64,000 nt of DNA, taken from assembly GCA_050260375.1 (NCBI GenBank), contig JBLNCA010000006.1, positions 1 to 64,000 on the forward strand, written 5' to 3'. Below are positions 1-8,265 of this stretch, piece after piece. The position numbers were made by a program, and so were the translations under genes. Numbering within the stretch: position 1 is the first letter of the stretch; each line of letters opens with the position of its first letter. The notes under the pieces are model-generated. The model did not search any database, was not told the origin of the DNA, and saw nothing but the letters and a program-made list of their open reading frames with translations. This DNA is from DTFZ01 sp050260375. Lineage in GTDB: Bacteria > Bacillota > Clostridia > Christensenellales > SZUA-584.

Positions 1-2
1 CG

Positions 3-3000
3 AACTGGGAAGCGATAGTATACAATATAACGTACGTTATGAACGGCGGCACCAACCATCCGGACAACCCGACAACGTACACCGTAGAGAAGCTTCCAAT
101 AACGCTGAAGGACCCGACGCGCGACGGTTATACGTTCGACGGCTGGACACCTACGAATACGATACCAAACGGCTCGACGGGCGACAAGACGTTCACGGCG
201 AACTGGAAGGCCATCGAATATAAAATAACGTACGTTTTAAACGGCGGTACCAACCACGCGGAAAACCCGGATAAGTACACGGTGGAGACTCCGACGATAA
301 CGCTGAAAGACCCGACTCGCAACGGTTATACGTTCGAAGGCTGGACACCTACGAACACCATACCGTCAGGCTCAAAGGGCGACAAGACGTTCACGGCGAA
401 CTGGAAGGCGATCGAATATAAAATAACGTACGTTTTAAACGGCGGCGCCAACCACCCGGACAACCCGGATAAGTACACGGTGGAGACCCCGACGATAACG
501 CTGAAAGACCCGGCGCGCGATGGATATACGTTCCAAGGCTGGTCGCCAACGGACACTATACCGCAAGGCTCGACGGGCGATAAGACGTTCACGGCGAACT
601 GGAAAGCTACCGTGTACAATATCAACTACGTTATGAACGGCGGCACCAACCACCCGGACAACCCGAAGACGTATACCGTCGAGCAGCTGCCCATAACGCT
701 GAAAGACCCGACGAGGGCCGGCTATACGTTCAAAGGCTGGTCGCCTGCGGGAAATATACCGGCAGGCTCGACTGGCGACAAGACGTTCACGGCGGACTGG
801 GAGAAAATCGAATACAAAATAACGTACGTTTTAAACGGCGGCACCAACCACCCGGATAACCCGACAACATACACGGTGGAGAGCCCGACCATAACGCTGA
901 AGGACCCGACGAGAACTGGTTATAGGTTCACCGGCTGGTCGCCAACGGACAGCATACCGGAAGGTTCTACGGGCGACAAGACGTTCACGGCGAACTGGGA
1001 AGCGATCGAATACAATATTACTTATATAATGAACGGCGGTACGAACCACGCGGAGAACCCGAGCAAGTACACCGTGGAGAAGCTGCCCATAACGCTTAAA
1101 AATCCTTCGTATACCGGACATACGTTCAAAGGCTGGACGCCTAATGATACGATACCGGTAGGTTCTACGGGCGACAAGACGTTTACGGCGAATTGGGACG
1201 TCAACATATACAATATAACGACGTCGGCTACAAACGGTACGATAACGCCGAGCAGGACCGTCAGCTACGGTGACAGCGCAACTATAGAGTACAAAGCGAA
1301 TACCGGCTATCATCTGGAGAGCATAGCGATAGACGGAGTACCGCTGGCGGATATCTCGGGCTATGAGAACAGCTATACGTTCACAAATGTTGACGACGAC
1401 CATACGATATCCGTAGTGTTTGCGGCGAATACGTATACGATAACGACTGCTGTTATCAACGGTACGATATCAACGAGCCAAAGCGCGGTTGCGGGCGGCA
1501 ACGTCAATGTGACTTACAGCGCTAATTCGGGATATCACCTTGAAAGCATAACGGTTGACGGAGCGGCTCTCAGCGACCTGGTCACTTATCAATCGAGCTA
1601 TAAGTTCGAAAAAATAACGGCAGACCATTCGATACTTGTTGTGTATGCTCCCAACTCGTATATGGTAACGACCTCCGTAACAAACGGAGTGATAACGCCC
1701 AGCACAACGACGACTTATGGCAAAGACGTGACGATAGAGTTCAGCCCGAACCCGGGCTTCAGGCTCACCGGCATAACGGTGGACGACGCGCCGCTTGCAG
1801 GGTTCCCGGCGAACCAGTCGAGCTATACGTTCAGGGATATAGCGTCCAGCCATACGATAGCGGTAACTTATGAAAAGAACGTGTTTATAGTAACGTTCGT
1901 TGACTACGACGGAACCGTGCTTGGAACGGACGCTGTAGAGTACGGCATGGCGGCGACCGCTCCCGCAAACCCGTCAAGGGCAGGATATACGTTCACCGGC
2001 TGGGATAAGGACTTCAGCCGCGTAATAAGCGATATGACGGTAACGGCGACATACTCCGGGCCGCTCACCTACACGGTAAGGTTCTTCAGAGCCGACGGCG
2101 TGACGCAGATAGGCGCCACCCAGACCGTGACATGGGGCTCGGCCGCGAGGATGGAGACCGCTCCTGCCGTAGCGAACAGCACGTTCAGCGGATGGAGGCT
2201 TATTGGCGACAATCCTGACGTGCCTACAAGGCTTAACAACGTAAGAGAGAACATAGACGCTATTGCGACGTACAACGCGGTTTTGATTCCGGTGACGTTC
2301 GTTGACTACGACGGAACCGAGCTTGGAAGGGACAGCGTGCCTTACGGCGGAGACGCTACGCCGCCCGAAGACCCGACGAGGGAAGGCCATACGTTCACCG
2401 GATGGGCGCCGAGCTACAACAACGTAACCGAAGCGCTGACGGTAACTGCACAATACCGCATAAATACGTACGTTGTAACGTTCGTGGACTATGACGGCGC
2501 GGTTATCAAGAGGCAGACGGTAGAATGGAACACCGGCGCGGACGCCCCCGAAGACCCGACGAGGGAAGGATATGTGTTTACCGGATGGGACGTGCCCTTC
2601 AACAGGATAGTAAGAGACACGACGGTAACGGCTCAGTACAGCCCGGGGCCGGCTCCTTCCCCGACGACAATCGTCGAGGAGCCCATCCCGCAGACCGGCG
2701 GAGGGCCGCTCGACTGGATGTGGTGGCTGCTGCTGATACCTCTGCTCGCACTGCTTCTGCTGCTAATCTCTAAGTGGTTCGCGATAATACCGATAGCCGA
2801 AGCGGTATCGGATAACGGGAACGGCACGTATACCGTGCAGTGGGGCTACGAGAACAGGAAGCTTGGAAAGCGCAGAGTAGACCGCGATAAGTCCTATATA
2901 ACGGTATTCAAGGGCACGCTGCTCGGAAGCAGCAGCAACCCGCCCGTAGAATTTGAAAGGGGCAGAGTAGAGAACGTGTTCACGACGATAGTCGACAAAT

Positions 3001-3074
3001 ACGCCGAGATACAGTGGAAGATAAAGAGGCGTAAGGCAAAAGTCGACATAACTGAACTTGACAAACACAATTAG
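3..3074 (+). CDS. Partial surface protein with InlB-type B-repeats, membrane anchor and cytoplasmic tail
   Basis: The reading frame is open to the window edge, so the N-terminus and signal peptide lie upstream. Three repeat classes follow each other. First come six near-identical 66-residue Listeria-Bacteroides (InlB B-repeat/Flg_new) units with the GYTFxGW core. Then come three units of about 73 residues with the motif GYHLESI and an aromatic-rich end, and finally four shorter FVDYDG units. A Pro-rich linker with PQTGG leads to one transmembrane helix (about nt 2713-2775), followed by a basic tail of about 98 residues. In this family such repeats form extended extracellular stalks in adhesins and cell-wall proteins. 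The tail after the helix is much longer than in a sortase substrate, so I read it as a single-pass membrane protein with a small cytoplasmic domain. The ligand is unknown. Confidence 0.85.
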   Translation, partial: NWEAIVYNITYVMNGGTNHPDNPTTYTVEKLPITLKDPTRDGYTFDGWTPTNTIPNGSTGDKTFTANWKAIEYKITYVLNGGTNHAENPDKYTVETPTITLKDPTRNGYTFEGWTPTNTIPSGSKGDKTFTANWKAIEYKITYVLNGGANHPDNPDKYTVETPTITLKDPARDGYTFQGWSPTDTIPQGSTGDKTFTANWKATVYNINYVMNGGTNHPDNPKTYTVEQLPITLKDPTRAGYTFKGWSPAGNIPAGSTGDKTFTADWEKIEYKITYVLNGGTNHPDNPTTYTVESPTITLKDPTRTGYRFTGWSPTDSIPEGSTGDKTFTANWEAIEYNITYIMNGGTNHAENPSKYTVEKLPITLKNPSYTGHTFKGWTPNDTIPVGSTGDKTFTANWDVNIYNITTSATNGTITPSRTVSYGDSATIEYKANTGYHLESIAIDGVPLADISGYENSYTFTNVDDDHTISVVFAANTYTITTAVINGTISTSQSAVAGGNVNVTYSANSGYHLESITVDGAALSDLVTYQSSYKFEKITADHSILVVYAPNSYMVTTSVTNGVITPSTTTTYGKDVTIEFSPNPGFRLTGITVDDAPLAGFPANQSSYTFRDIASSHTIAVTYEKNVFIVTFVDYDGTVLGTDAVEYGMAATAPANPSRAGYTFTGWDKDFSRVISDMTVTATYSGPLTYTVRFFRADGVTQIGATQTVTWGSAARMETAPAVANSTFSGWRLIGDNPDVPTRLNNVRENIDAIATYNAVLIPVTFVDYDGTELGRDSVPYGGDATPPEDPTREGHTFTGWAPSYNNVTEALTVTAQYRINTYVVTFVDYDGAVIKRQTVEWNTGADAPEDPTREGYVFTGWDVPFNRIVRDTTVTAQYSPGPAPSPTTIVEEPIPQTGGGPLDWMWWLLLIPLLALLLLLISKWFAIIPIAEAVSDNGNGTYTVQWGYENRKLGKRRVDRDKSYITVFKGTLLGSSSNPPVEFERGRVENVFTTIVDKYAEIQWKIKRRKAKVDITELDKHN
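39..1226 (+). repeat. Six tandem 198-bp coding repeats
   Basis: Copies begin at 39, 237, 435, 633, 831 and 1029, exactly 198 bp apart, each encoding one 66-residue InlB-type unit starting NGGTNH or NGGANH. DNA identity is high even at third codon positions in the GDKTFTANW block. This indicates recent duplication or continuing homogenisation. More copies may lie upstream of the window. Confidence 0.9.
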
Positions 3075-3088
3075 GCGATAGTTATATG

Positions 3089-3124
3089 AATACACCCGGG
3101 ATCCCCTCGGGTGTATTTCTTTTA
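3089..3124 (+). terminator. Intrinsic terminator after the surface protein
   Basis: A perfect 10-bp stem, AATACACCCG with CGGGTGTATT, encloses a 9-nt loop and is followed by a T-rich stretch. It lies 15 bp after the stop codon. Confidence 0.75.
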
Positions 3125-3172
3125 CGATTGAGGCGCTATGCTGCGCATATCGGCGTGTTAACAATTGTTTCC

Positions 3173-3201
3173 TTGACCAAGACCAGCCCGCAACATATAA
3201 T
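3173..3201 (+). promoter_or_regulatory. Sigma-A promoter of lgt
   Basis: TTGACC and TATAAT are separated by 17 bp, and the -10 box lies 30 bp before the lgt start codon. Confidence 0.7.
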
Positions 3202-3231
3202 GTATTTAATGTTCTATTTCGGAGGTTTACA

Positions 3232-4203
3232 ATGGAGGATCCCAGAGTTGCTTTTTATCTTTTTGATAAAAACGGTATTGCTATCCACTGGTACGGAATA
3301 ATAATCGCTTTTGCACTTATACTCGGCGTAATACTGGGCATCAGGGAAGCAAAAAGAAGAGGCTACAGGTCGGATATGGTGCTTGACCTTATGCTGCTCG
3401 CCATTCCTATCTGTATAGTCTGCGCAAGGCTTTACTATGTTATATTTACCTGGGATACTTATGCAAACGACTTTCCAAAGGTTTTCGCAGTTTGGGAAGG
3501 CGGCCTTGCGATATACGGTGCGGTTATCGGCGCAGTTATTGCCACTGTTATTTTCTACAAGTGGCGCAAGGTGCCAATAGGGGAGATTCTCGACATAGCG
3601 GCTCCCAGCCTAATTTTGGGGCAGGCAATAGGCAGATGGGGCAACTTCGTCAATCAGGAGGCTTTCGGAAACCTCGTTACAGATCCGGCATATCAGTGGT
3701 TCCCGTACAGCGTTTATATAGACAGGCTCGGCGAATGGCATCAGGCGACGTTTTTCTACGAATCGATGTGGAACCTGCTTACGTTCGCGATATTGATGAT
3801 TTTGAGGAAAAGAATCAAGGTAAGAGGAGGCGTATTCGCGCTTTACATGATACTGTACGGTATAGGCCGTTTCTATATTGAGTCGCTAAGAACGGACAGC
3901 CTGATGGCTGGCGACATAAGAGTCTCGCAATGGCTCAGCGCGATACTCGTCGTATTCGGCATAGCGTTCCTTATAATAATGTCGAGAAAAAAGAAGGAAT
4001 ACGCGGCTTACGACGGCATTTACAGCCTTTCGTGGACGGACGAGCAGGTGGCGGAATATAAAAAGAGCAAAACCAAACGCCAGAAGACAGTCGAAGACAT
4101 GATATCAGGGCCCTCTTCCGAAGAGCAAAAAGAGGATGAAACAAAAGAAATCAAAGACGAAGCGACAAAGAAAGAGGAAAGCGACCCGGAAAAAGACGAA
4201 TAG
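3232..4203 (+). CDS. lgt: Prolipoprotein diacylglyceryl transferase
   Basis: Lgt transfers diacylglycerol from phosphatidylglycerol to the lipobox cysteine of prelipoproteins, the first step of lipoprotein maturation at the membrane. The protein has several membrane helices and the family signature GRWGNFVNQEAFG at residues 134-146; the HW near residue 19-20 and the C-terminal YGIGRFYIESLRTD block are also typical. The start is fixed by a GGAGG site 6 nt upstream. About 65 charged residues, rich in Lys and Glu, are added after the last helix; this tail is longer than in most homologues and probably cytoplasmic. Its clients in this window are several lipoproteins (near 15.5, 26.3, 51.8 and 57.0 kb). 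It stands alone between two terminators. Confidence 0.95.
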   Translation: MEDPRVAFYLFDKNGIAIHWYGIIIAFALILGVILGIREAKRRGYRSDMVLDLMLLAIPICIVCARLYYVIFTWDTYANDFPKVFAVWEGGLAIYGAVIGAVIATVIFYKWRKVPIGEILDIAAPSLILGQAIGRWGNFVNQEAFGNLVTDPAYQWFPYSVYIDRLGEWHQATFFYESMWNLLTFAILMILRKRIKVRGGVFALYMILYGIGRFYIESLRTDSLMAGDIRVSQWLSAILVVFGIAFLIIMSRKKKEYAAYDGIYSLSWTDEQVAEYKKSKTKRQKTVEDMISGPSSEEQKEDETKEIKDEATKKEESDPEKDE

Positions 4204-4251
4204 GCTCAGTGTATATATTCATATATAATGCGATATAATTAGACGTTTGCT

Positions 4252-4298
4252 GTAGCGCCGTCCGACAGTTTTCACTGTTTGGCGGTGCTACTATTTTA
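4252..4298 (+). terminator. Hairpin terminator between lgt and the DivIVA-like gene
   Basis: An imperfect 18-bp stem at 4252-4291, with several G-U pairs and a TTTC loop, is followed by TATTTTAT. Two TATAAT-like boxes just upstream (about 4225 and 4235) mean it could alternatively be a small transcribed leader; I favour the terminator of lgt. Confidence 0.5.
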
Positions 4299-4389
4299 TA
4301 ACGGGTCAAACTGAAAACAAGTGAAAAAGAAATGAACCCGAAAAAGAAGTCAAGGAGGTATGGGGTTAATATTTTTTTCGGAGGGTCTT

Positions 4390-4860
4390 ATGGACAATTT
4401 GAAGAAGAGCATTATAGGAACGTACAGGGCGGCGGACGTGGACGCACTGCTCAAAAAGGTGAGGGAAGATTACGAAAAATGCTTAAAGGAACAGAAGGAA
4501 AGAATATTCAAGCTAAGAGAGGAAAACAGGGAAATGTCCGCGATGATAGCGAAATACAAAAGCTACGAGCAGCAAATTATCGGCGCAATAACAAAGGCGG
4601 AGGAGGCGGCGGATTCGATTATACGCGAAGCGGAAGCAAGGGCGAAAAAGAGGATAGAGATACTTAAAAACGAGGAGCGGCAGCTCAAAGAGGCTGCCGA
4701 GGGCTGCTGCCAGAGGCTGTATAAGCTGAAAAGGGCAAGCGAAGCAATATACAGGGCGGTTTCAAAGGTTGTGGGGGACCATGAAGAAATAGAGATAACG
4801 CCGCTGCAATACACCATACGGCCTGTAAAGGCGTTTCCGACAGTCAAAACTTCCGATTGA
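4390..4860 (+). CDS. DivIVA-like coiled-coil protein
   Basis: A 156-residue protein, almost entirely charged helix, whose N-terminal 45 residues follow the DivIVA pattern: a short hydrophobic lead, then YRAADVDALL and a Glu/Lys-rich coiled coil. DivIVA-family proteins gather at curved membrane sites (septum, poles) and recruit division or cell-wall factors. I chose ATG 4390 because a GGAGG site lies 5-6 nt upstream; an upstream ATG at 4360 is directly abutted by its own AGGAGG and is less likely. A strong terminator follows, so it is probably monocistronic. The exact partner is unknown, and it could equally be a septation-linked coiled-coil protein outside DivIVA proper. Confidence 0.65.
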   Translation: MDNLKKSIIGTYRAADVDALLKKVREDYEKCLKEQKERIFKLREENREMSAMIAKYKSYEQQIIGAITKAEEAADSIIREAEARAKKRIEILKNEERQLKEAAEGCCQRLYKLKRASEAIYRAVSKVVGDHEEIEITPLQYTIRPVKAFPTVKTSD

Positions 4861-4871
4861 GAAAAACAGAC

Positions 4872-4897
4872 AAGGCCGGCAGCCGCCGGCCTTTTTA
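4872..4897 (+). terminator. Strong GC-rich intrinsic terminator
   Basis: AAGGCCGGC pairs perfectly with GCCGGCCTT around an AGCC loop, followed by T residues, 12 bp after the DivIVA-like stop codon. Confidence 0.85.
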
Positions 4898-4933
4898 CCG
4901 CTGCAGCTGTTGCGCCGCGCCCGCGGCCTTTAA

Positions 4934-5055
4934 TACGGGGCTCCCAAAAAGTCGTCAGGCTGTTTGGGGTGTGAATACGGGGCCCCCAAAAAGTCGTCAG
5001 ACTGTTTGGGGTGTGAATACGGGGTTCCCAAAGTCGTAAGGCTTTTTGGGTTTGA
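4934..5055. repeat. 42-nt hairpin repeat, three tandem copies
   Basis: Three head-to-tail copies start at 4934, 4976 and 5018 with exactly 42-nt spacing; the third is slightly shortened. Each has TACGGGG, a C-run, AAAAAGTCGT, AGRCTKTTTGGGG and GTGTGAA. The CCC-AAAAAG and CTKTTT-GGG arms pair. Other members of the family are at 39.4, 52.8, 53.0, 58.6 and 59.6 kb. Confidence 0.85.
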
Positions 5056-5131
5056 TTTAATCCGCTTCTACAGCTGTACAAAGTGACGGCGTCGATGGTA
5101 TAATTTTTCATACATGTATGGGAGGCTTGAA

Positions 5132-6064
5132 TTGGATCTGATATTTAGCGCTATACAATTTATAGAAACGTCTTTGCTCTTTTCGGCATTCCTTTTTTCT
5201 GCAATAATGTTTATAAGGACAAGGGACGGCCTTGCAGGCAGGACGCTTATGGTGCTGTTCCCCGTATCCACGCTGCTTTTTATATCGTACATGTACAGCA
5301 TAAACGTCAAGTCTTCCGAGATACTCGACTCCAATATGTCGTGGCTGTCCCCGTTTTTCGCTTTCGTAATAATAGCCCTTATAATGGCTTCGATACTCGC
5401 GACATGCTGCTACATTATACAGCTTTTCCCGGCATCGCCAAGCAACAAAAAGAAAGGCTTCATGATAGCCGCCGCTTTGGTGGGCGCGCTGCTTATAATA
5501 ACCGGAATACTCGTGATGTATATATCGCAAAAAGACCTTGCACTTGCGGTCACAAACGCGCTGTGGGCGTTCTATCCGCTGTGTTCCATCGCGGTGTTCA
5601 TAGAGGCCGTATCGCTTGCCTGCGCTTACAAAAACATTACCGACGCGCACGACAGAAAGCTCGCGAGGTATTTTCTTATTTCGTTCATACCGCAGATAGC
5701 TTTTTCGATACTTGATTTCATACTACTTAGGGACATATCGTTCCAGCTTACGCATATTTCGTATGCCGCGTTCTCGCTGTTTGCTTTCATTGACCTTTGC
5801 GCGTATTTCTTCCGATCGTACGACACCGACGCGAATATCAGCTGGGATAAGCAAAAGCTAAAGGATAAATACACGCTTTCAGAAAGAGAAATAGAGGTTA
5901 CCGAACTCCTTATTAAAGGCATGACCAACAAGGAAATAGGCGAGAGCCTGCATATATCGATAAACACCGTAAAAACGCACATAAAGAACATCTACGGAAA
6001 ACTCGGCATATCAAACCGCCTTCAGCTTATCAATATCTTAAGCCGCCCAGCTAATAATTCATAA
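5132..6064 (+). CDS. Membrane-bound LuxR-type transcriptional regulator
   Basis: The N-terminal 220 residues hold about seven hydrophobic helices. The C-terminal 60 residues are a LuxR/GerE helix-turn-helix (LSEREIEVTELLIKGMTNKE, then the INTVKTHIKNIYGKLGI recognition region). No receiver domain or phospho-acceptor is present, so this is a one-component regulator that probably senses something in or across the membrane. The chosen start is TTG 5132, which has GGGAGG 6 nt upstream; ATG 5114 would place that site inside the gene and would add six residues. A TATAAT lies at 5099-5104. It directly precedes an MMPL exporter and a secreted partner on the same strand, its likely targets. Confidence 0.8.
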   Translation: MDLIFSAIQFIETSLLFSAFLFSAIMFIRTRDGLAGRTLMVLFPVSTLLFISYMYSINVKSSEILDSNMSWLSPFFAFVIIALIMASILATCCYIIQLFPASPSNKKKGFMIAAALVGALLIITGILVMYISQKDLALAVTNALWAFYPLCSIAVFIEAVSLACAYKNITDAHDRKLARYFLISFIPQIAFSILDFILLRDISFQLTHISYAAFSLFAFIDLCAYFFRSYDTDANISWDKQKLKDKYTLSEREIEVTELLIKGMTNKEIGESLHISINTVKTHIKNIYGKLGISNRLQLINILSRPANNS

Positions 6065-6132
6065 AATCACCCGAAAGGGTTAGCAAAAAATCACCCTTTT
6101 CCGTTAACAAACCCCTGCTCGAGGGTAATTGT

Positions 6133-6184
6133 GCCTCTCCTTTTTTGCCCATATATTTATACAAAATGCTGTAAAAGGAGAGGC
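6133..6184 (+). promoter_or_regulatory. Inverted repeat pairing with the exporter's Shine-Dalgarno site
   Basis: GCCTCTCCTTTT (6133-6144) and AAAAGGAGAGGC (6173-6184) are perfect 12-bp complements around a 28-nt loop. The right arm contains the AGGAGAGG ribosome-binding site of the TTG start at 6190. A transcript beginning upstream would hide its own ribosome-binding site; alternatively the DNA palindrome is an operator. Confidence 0.6.
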
Positions 6185-6189
6185 TTTAT

Positions 6190-8265
6190 TTGATCAGGCT
6201 GTTTGACCTTATCATCAGAAGAAAAAGGCCGGTAATAATATTTTTTAGTTTAGCTGCCGTAGTGTGCGGCTTTTTAATGCTCGGCGTAGGGCAGAATTAT
6301 GACATGTCAAAATACCTGCCGGAAGATTCCGAATCCAAGAAAGGCATAGATATACTGGAATCGGAGTACAGCTACAACGGCACCGCCGTGCTGATGCTCG
6401 AAGGCAAGAGCATCGTCGAAGTATTGAAAATCAAGGAACAGATAAGCGAGATAAAGGGCGTAAAGCGGGTTGTCTGGCTGGACGACGTTGCGGACATAAA
6501 GCAGCCCGTAGAGCTTATAGATGAAGACGCAAAGGATGAATACATATCGGACAACAGCGCGCTGCTTCACATCATATTTTCGGGCAGCGATTATACGCAA
6601 TCTACGCGCGACGCGATAGACGGCATACGGGAGCTTTTAGGCGACGACGCAGCATTGTCCGGCAACGCAATTGACGCCAAGATTATGGTAAGCTCTGTAA
6701 GCGGCAATATAATGACGGGCGTTATAATAGCGCTCGCGATAGTGCTTGTTATACTGCTCGTTACTACGAACTCGTTTATTGAAGTTGTTTTGTTCCTTTT
6801 AACGATAGGCGTTGCGATACTCCTGAACATGGGCACAAATCTCATATTCGGCGAGATATCGTATATGACGTTTGCGTGCGCGGCTATACTGCAGCTCGCG
6901 GTCTCAATGGATTATTCTATATTCCTGCTGCACCGCTACGAGTTTGAACGGCAGACGGAGAGCGACCCCGCAAAAGCGATGGCAAAGGCCGCGCGTTCGT
7001 CGTTTTCATCTATACTTTCCAGCGGAACGACGACGATAGTCGGCTTTGTTGCGCTTGTTTTCATGAGCTATACGATAGGCGCCGATATGGGGCTTGTGCT
7101 CGCCAAAGGCATAATATTCAGCCTGCTCTGCGTGACGCTGCTGCTGCCTCCGCTTGCCGTAGTATTTACAAAGGCGATAGACAGGACAAAGCACCGCCGC
7201 CTGCTGCCCAACATGAAAAAGGTGCAGCACCTGCTGGACGGCAAGGCCAAATACGTGGTGATTGCGCTGCTCATCGTAGTCTCCGTAATATGCTTTATGG
7301 CGCAAAACAACAACACTTTTCTTTACTCCATGAACAACGTAGGGGATGAAAAACAGAACGCGATAAACGAAAAAATAAAAGCCGAATTTGGGGAGAGCAA
7401 CGAATACATAGTGCTCGTGCCAAACGGCAACGAAGTGGCGGAATACGGAATGGTAAAGGATTTGGAACGCCTTCCGTATGTAAGGAGCGTGCAGGGGCTG
7501 TATTCGTATATCAACCCAAGTGTGCCCGACGCAATAGTTCCGGAAAGCGTAAAAGACGAGTTCATAAGCGAAAACTACTCGAGGTATATAGTCGACGTTA
7601 ACGCCGGGGTGGAGACTCAAAAGGCTTTGGACGCCGTGACGGAAATAAGGCGGATTGCGTCCGAATGGTTTGAGGGCTCGTATGTTACGGGAGCTTCGCC
7701 CGTGATATTCGACATACGCAACGCGACTGCGGGAGACTTCTCGCTCGTGACATGGCTTTCGATACTGTTCGTCGGCGTGATACTGCTCGCAACGTTCAGG
7801 TCAGCTACGCTGCCCGTGATACTGATGTTCATAATCGAGGCGTCGATATGGATAAACATGTCTTTCCCGTATTTCGCGGGCGAGCCGATGATATTCATAG
7901 GGTACATGGTGATAAGCTCCGTGCAGCTGGGCGCGACGATAGACTACGCAATACTGATGACGAGCTATTACCTCGAGGGGAGAAAGACGCTTGATAAAAA
8001 GGAAGCGAGCGAATACGCCGCCGAAAAAGCGGGTATGTCGATAGTCATGTCGTCGCTTGTGCTGTCGTCCGCCGGGTTTGTAGTCGCGGCGACGTTCAAC
8101 CAGCAGGCGATGTCGCAGCTTGGCTCGCTTATAGGCAGGGGAGCGCTGCTCTCAGGGTTCCTTACCATATTCGTACTGCCTCAGGTGCTTATACTGCTGG
8201 ACAAAGTTATTCGTAAAACAAGTTTTGCAAAGCTTTTCAGAAGGAGGACTGACAAAAATGCTTAA
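6190..8265 (+). CDS. MMPL/RND-family exporter
   Basis: A 691-residue transporter of two halves. Each half has one N-terminal helix, an extracytoplasmic loop of about 130-150 residues and a block of five to six helices, giving 12 transmembrane segments. The helix block carries the sterol-sensing-like pattern QLAVSMDYSIFLLHRYE in the first half and QLGATIDYAILMTSYY in the second; the paired Asp-Tyr residues are the proton-relay position in MMPL proteins. Members use proton-motive force to export lipids, fatty acids or hydrophobic drugs. Start is TTG with AGGAGAGG upstream. The next gene begins 8 bp before this one ends, so the two are translationally coupled. Confidence 0.88.
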   Translation: MIRLFDLIIRRKRPVIIFFSLAAVVCGFLMLGVGQNYDMSKYLPEDSESKKGIDILESEYSYNGTAVLMLEGKSIVEVLKIKEQISEIKGVKRVVWLDDVADIKQPVELIDEDAKDEYISDNSALLHIIFSGSDYTQSTRDAIDGIRELLGDDAALSGNAIDAKIMVSSVSGNIMTGVIIALAIVLVILLVTTNSFIEVVLFLLTIGVAILLNMGTNLIFGEISYMTFACAAILQLAVSMDYSIFLLHRYEFERQTESDPAKAMAKAARSSFSSILSSGTTTIVGFVALVFMSYTIGADMGLVLAKGIIFSLLCVTLLLPPLAVVFTKAIDRTKHRRLLPNMKKVQHLLDGKAKYVVIALLIVVSVICFMAQNNNTFLYSMNNVGDEKQNAINEKIKAEFGESNEYIVLVPNGNEVAEYGMVKDLERLPYVRSVQGLYSYINPSVPDAIVPESVKDEFISENYSRYIVDVNAGVETQKALDAVTEIRRIASEWFEGSYVTGASPVIFDIRNATAGDFSLVTWLSILFVGVILLATFRSATLPVILMFIIEASIWINMSFPYFAGEPMIFIGYMVISSVQLGATIDYAILMTSYYLEGRKTLDKKEASEYAAEKAGMSIVMSSLVLSSAGFVVAATFNQQAMSQLGSLIGRGALLSGFLTIFVLPQVLILLDKVIRKTSFAKLFRRRTDKNA

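Noticed and set aside
3086..3301. 71-codon frame before lgt
   Set aside because: It covers the terminator and the lgt promoter and overlaps lgt in another frame.
4360..4389. Upstream ATG for the DivIVA-like gene
   Set aside because: Its AGGAGG directly abuts the codon, whereas ATG 4390 has proper spacing and gives the expected N-terminus.
4934..5055. Regular 42-nt repeats as a CRISPR array
   Set aside because: The copies are directly joined with no spacers, occur at dispersed sites, and no cas genes are present.
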